Assembly (NCBI RefSeq): GCF_022414595.1
Contig: NZ_JADWYO010000039.1
Span: 1-57,491, forward strand
DNA from: Streptomyces sp. MUM 203J
GTDB lineage: Bacteria > Actinomycetota > Actinomycetes > Streptomycetales > Streptomycetaceae
DNA length: 57,491 nucleotides
Direction: 5' to 3'
Positions 55,067 to 57,491 of this stretch are shown here, piece by piece. The first letter of the stretch is position 1. Each line of letters starts with the position of its first letter. The notes under the pieces are model-generated. The model saw only the letters and a program-made list of their open reading frames with translations, had not been told where the DNA came from and searched no databases. The position numbers and the translations under genes were made by a program.

Positions 55067-57491
55067 ATGGCAGCCGAGAGCGCACGTGGCGGGGCGGGAA
55101 CCGTCCTGGGCCGTCCGCAGCCGCCCACGGGGGCCCGACCCGGCTGTGCCGGCGGGGTGGCGGAGCAGGGATGGTTCACCGCGCGGTGGTGGGAACCGGG
55201 GCTCGTCGCCGTACCGGACGGTGAAGGGCCGGGGCCGGTGGCCGGATCCCTTCCGGACTGGGCCGATTTCGTCCAGCAGGCCGTGGCGGGCGCGCCGGAG
55301 GCAGCGGAGCTTCCCGGTCGAGACCTTCCGGGGCTCACCGGGTTCGAGCGGGTGCTGGCCCCGCTCACGGGCGGAGCGGGGGACCGCCTGGAGCGGGCCG
55401 TTCCCGAGCGGGTACGGCCGCTGGTGGACCTCCCGGCCGTACGCTGCGACATGGAGCGGCAGTTGAGCCGCAGACTGGCCAGGATGGCGGCTCGCACGCT
55501 CGTCCTGGACCTGCACGAGGCGCGGCGCGCCGGGCGGCTCGAAGGGGCGGACGCCCGTGCCCGGTTCCGTGACTTCCTGCGGCACACCGGCTCGCGGCGC
55601 GGGCTGGCGGCGCTGCTGGCCGGGCGGCCGGTGCTGGCACGGATCCTGGGGCGGGCGGCACTCGACGCGGCCGGGGCGGTCGCGGAGATGCTGGAGCGGC
55701 TGGCGGACGACCACCGGCTGCTGAAGGCGGAGTTGCCGTGGGAGCCCGACGGGGATCCGGGGCGCCTGGTGGGGGTCGAGCCGGGCGCCGGGGACGGCCA
55801 CGGGGGCGGCCGGAGCGTGATGCTGCTGACGTTCGCGAGCGGGGCCAGGCTGGTGTACAAGCCGCGGCCGCAGGCCGTGCACCGGCACTTCAACCACCTT
55901 GTCGCCTGGTTCGGCCGGCTGCCGGGCACCGTCGGTCTGCGGACCCTCGGACTGCTCGACCGGGGACGCTACGGCTGGGTCGAGTTCGTGGCGGCGCGGC
56001 CCTGCGCGTCGGAGGCGGGGATCGAGACGTTCTACCGCCGTCAGGGAGCGCTGCTGGCGCTGCTGCACCTGCTGGACGGGACCGACCTGCACCACGAGAA
56101 CCTCATCGCCGTCGGTGACGACCCGGTGCTGGTCGACGTGGAGACGCTGTTTCATCCGCCGCTGCCGGGCGCGGCGGCCGACGACCCGGCGGCGCGGGCC
56201 CTGCACGACTCGGTGCACCGGGTCGGGCTGCTGCCCCAGCTGCTGGTGGGCGACGAGGAGGCGCTGGACATGTCGGCGGTCGGCGGGGGCCGCGAGGCGG
56301 TGTCCCCGGTGGTCCGGGCCGACTGGGCCGACGCGGGCACCGACCGGATGCGCCTGGTGCGCAGGCCCGGGACGCTCGGGGAGTCCGCCAACCGGCCGCG
56401 CCTGGAGGACGGAAGGCCGGTGGATCCGGGCGCCCACGTCGAGGCGCTGTGCGCCGGGTTCCGCGCCGGGTACACGGCACTCGTCCGGGCTCGTGAGGAA
56501 CTGCTCCGCCCGGATGGCCCCTTGCGGGCGTTCGCGGACGACGAGGTACGCGTGGTGGCCCGCCCCACGTGGGTGTACAGCACCCTGCTCGACGAGTCGA
56601 CGCACCCCGCGCTGATGAAGGACGCCGCCGAACGGCAGCGGATCCTGGAGACACTGCGCACCGACCGGTTCGGACCGGCCGGGCATCCGGGACTGGAGGA
56701 CGAGGAGATCGCCCAGTTGTGGGCGGGGGACGTACCGCTGTTCACCGCCCGGCCGGGCCACACGTATCTGTGGGGTGCGGCGGGGCGGCTGATGGAGACC
56801 CGTCTGGACCGGGCCGGGCTGGCCGGTGCGGCGCGGAAGCTGGCCGCGCTGGACACGGTGGACCGGCAGGACCAGGAGTGGATCGTACGGGCCGCGATGG
56901 CGACCTCCTCCGACGAGCCCGCGCACCGGCCGAAGGGCGCCCGGCGCTTCCGTACGGCGGACTGCGCCCCGGAGCCGGAGCGGCTGCTGTCGGCGGCCCG
57001 GTCCGTCGGGGACCAGCTCGTGTCCCAGGCGTACCGGGGAGCCGGCCGCACCAACTGGATCGGCCTGGAGTTGCTGGACGACAGGTACTGGCGGCTCGGC
57101 CCCATGGCTGCCGACCTGGCGGGCGGCTACACCGGACCGGCCCTGTTCCTGGCCCAGTTGGCGGCGCTGACGGGAGCGGACCACTACGCGGAGGCGGCAC
57201 GCACGGCCCTGGCTCCGGTGCCCGCGCTGCTGGACGCACTGCACGAACGGCCGGGCGACCTGGCGGCGGTGGGCTCGGGGGCGCTCGCGGGGCTCGGGGG
57301 CATCGCGTACGCACTGGCGGAGGCGGCCCGGCTGCTGGGCGACCCGGTGGTGGGCGAGTGGGTGTCGCCCGCGCTGCGGCTGGCCGGTGCGGCGGCCCGG
57401 ACGGAGCCCGAGTACGGGGTGTGCTCCGGCACGGCGGGCGGGCTGGTCGCCCTGCTGGCGGCCCACGGGGCGGCGGGCGGGGGACCCGAGC
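55067..57491 (+). CDS. Type 2 lanthipeptide synthetase LanM (3' end beyond window)
   Basis: 808 codons are in the window without a stop. LanM enzymes phosphorylate and dehydrate Ser/Thr in a precursor peptide, then cyclise with Cys. The N-terminal dehydratase has Lys265 in LVYKPRP, Asp340, His342 and Asn345 in TDLHHEN, and Asp357/Glu359 in LVDVETLFHP, matching the kinase-like catalytic set of CylM. The LanC-like cyclase begins about residue 680 (LAGGYTGPALFLAQLAALTG, GLGGIAYAL, CSGTAGGLVALLAA) and is cut before its zinc ligands. GGAGGA precedes ATG. No precursor or transporter is visible. Confidence 0.93.
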   Translation, partial: MAAESARGGAGTVLGRPQPPTGARPGCAGGVAEQGWFTARWWEPGLVAVPDGEGPGPVAGSLPDWADFVQQAVAGAPEAAELPGRDLPGLTGFERVLAPLTGGAGDRLERAVPERVRPLVDLPAVRCDMERQLSRRLARMAARTLVLDLHEARRAGRLEGADARARFRDFLRHTGSRRGLAALLAGRPVLARILGRAALDAAGAVAEMLERLADDHRLLKAELPWEPDGDPGRLVGVEPGAGDGHGGGRSVMLLTFASGARLVYKPRPQAVHRHFNHLVAWFGRLPGTVGLRTLGLLDRGRYGWVEFVAARPCASEAGIETFYRRQGALLALLHLLDGTDLHHENLIAVGDDPVLVDVETLFHPPLPGAAADDPAARALHDSVHRVGLLPQLLVGDEEALDMSAVGGGREAVSPVVRADWADAGTDRMRLVRRPGTLGESANRPRLEDGRPVDPGAHVEALCAGFRAGYTALVRAREELLRPDGPLRAFADDEVRVVARPTWVYSTLLDESTHPALMKDAAERQRILETLRTDRFGPAGHPGLEDEEIAQLWAGDVPLFTARPGHTYLWGAAGRLMETRLDRAGLAGAARKLAALDTVDRQDQEWIVRAAMATSSDEPAHRPKGARRFRTADCAPEPERLLSAARSVGDQLVSQAYRGAGRTNWIGLELLDDRYWRLGPMAADLAGGYTGPALFLAQLAALTGADHYAEAARTALAPVPALLDALHERPGDLAAVGSGALAGLGGIAYALAEAARLLGDPVVGEWVSPALRLAGAAARTEPEYGVCSGTAGGLVALLAAHGAAGGGPE

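Noticed and set aside
55010..57466. 818-aa minus-strand frame opposite LanM
   Set aside because: The plus frame carries the complete LanM dehydratase catalytic set; the minus frame shows only low-complexity Arg/Pro/Gly sequence.
1..57491. Mobile elements, tRNA/rRNA genes, CRISPR arrays, attachment sites
   Set aside because: I looked for transposase or integrase motifs, tRNA-like cloverleafs and regular direct repeats and saw none that could be supported.

Overview
This window reads as a chromosomal segment of a Streptomyces. G+C is very high and third codon positions are strongly GC-biased. GTG and TTG starts are frequent, and several gene families are typical of the genus: an SsgA-like sporulation protein, a WhiB-like protein, a WhiJ-type XRE/DUF397/anti-sigma module, and DUF574 and DUF427 proteins. 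From memory, the order zitB - idi ... tex ... fad genes ... ssgD ... wbl ... polymerase/ligase resembles the S. coelicolor SCO67xx region read backwards. I saw no tRNA, rRNA, insertion sequence, phage gene or CRISPR array.

Layout. 1-9.1 kb is mostly core genes: the 5' end of a DUF5941/CDP-alcohol-type gene, a zinc exporter (zitB) with a Zur-like box, isopentenyl-diphosphate isomerase, an anti-sigma-type ATPase, an HdeD-like membrane protein, an enoyl-CoA hydratase, the RNA-binding protein Tex and a secreted CocE-type hydrolase. 9.3-19.9 kb holds a short M1 aminopeptidase and then a beta-1,3-glucan utilisation locus. That locus has a LacI regulator, a secreted GH81 glucanase, an ABC sugar importer (lipoprotein plus two permeases) and a GH1 beta-glucosidase. 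Three copies of the palindrome GAGAGCGCTCTC lie at its three promoters. 19.9-23.5 kb has a DUF2236 oxygenase-like protein, a secreted sphingomyelinase, a macrodomain protein and a MerR regulator.

23.5-29.4 kb is a leftward fatty-acid beta-oxidation operon: CoA-transferase, acyl-CoA dehydrogenase, thiolase and FadB-type trifunctional enzyme. A 29-bp near-palindrome sits upstream of it. 29.5-34.3 kb has endonuclease V, an SsgD-like protein behind a perfect TGTGA-N6-TCACA site, an ABC-F ATPase with a 430-nt upstream region, an acyl-ACP desaturase behind a compound operator, and a WhiB paralogue. 34.5-38.4 kb has a VOC protein, a divergent LigD-polymerase/ATP-dependent ligase pair (NHEJ-type repair), a small hypothetical and a YchJ-like protein. 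38.7-44 kb has a Tat-exported FAD oxidoreductase, a GH4 glycosidase and a secreted M64 metallopeptidase.

43.9-47.4 kb is a regulatory island: DUF574 methyltransferase, DUF397 protein, WhiJ-like XRE regulator, a divergent anti-sigma-type ATPase and its partner hypothetical. Three palindromes lie in its divergent promoter region. 47.5-55 kb carries homocysteine methyltransferase, several small unknown proteins, a DUF427 protein, a nucleoside hydrolase, a type II thioesterase, a HAD-like hydrolase and a PfkB sugar kinase. The window ends inside a type 2 lanthipeptide synthetase gene (LanM), so a lanthipeptide cluster probably continues to the right. No precursor peptide is visible here.

A recurring feature is a set of genes lacking a Shine-Dalgarno sequence but carrying a TANNNT-like -10 element 6-8 nt before the start codon. 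These are predicted leaderless transcripts.
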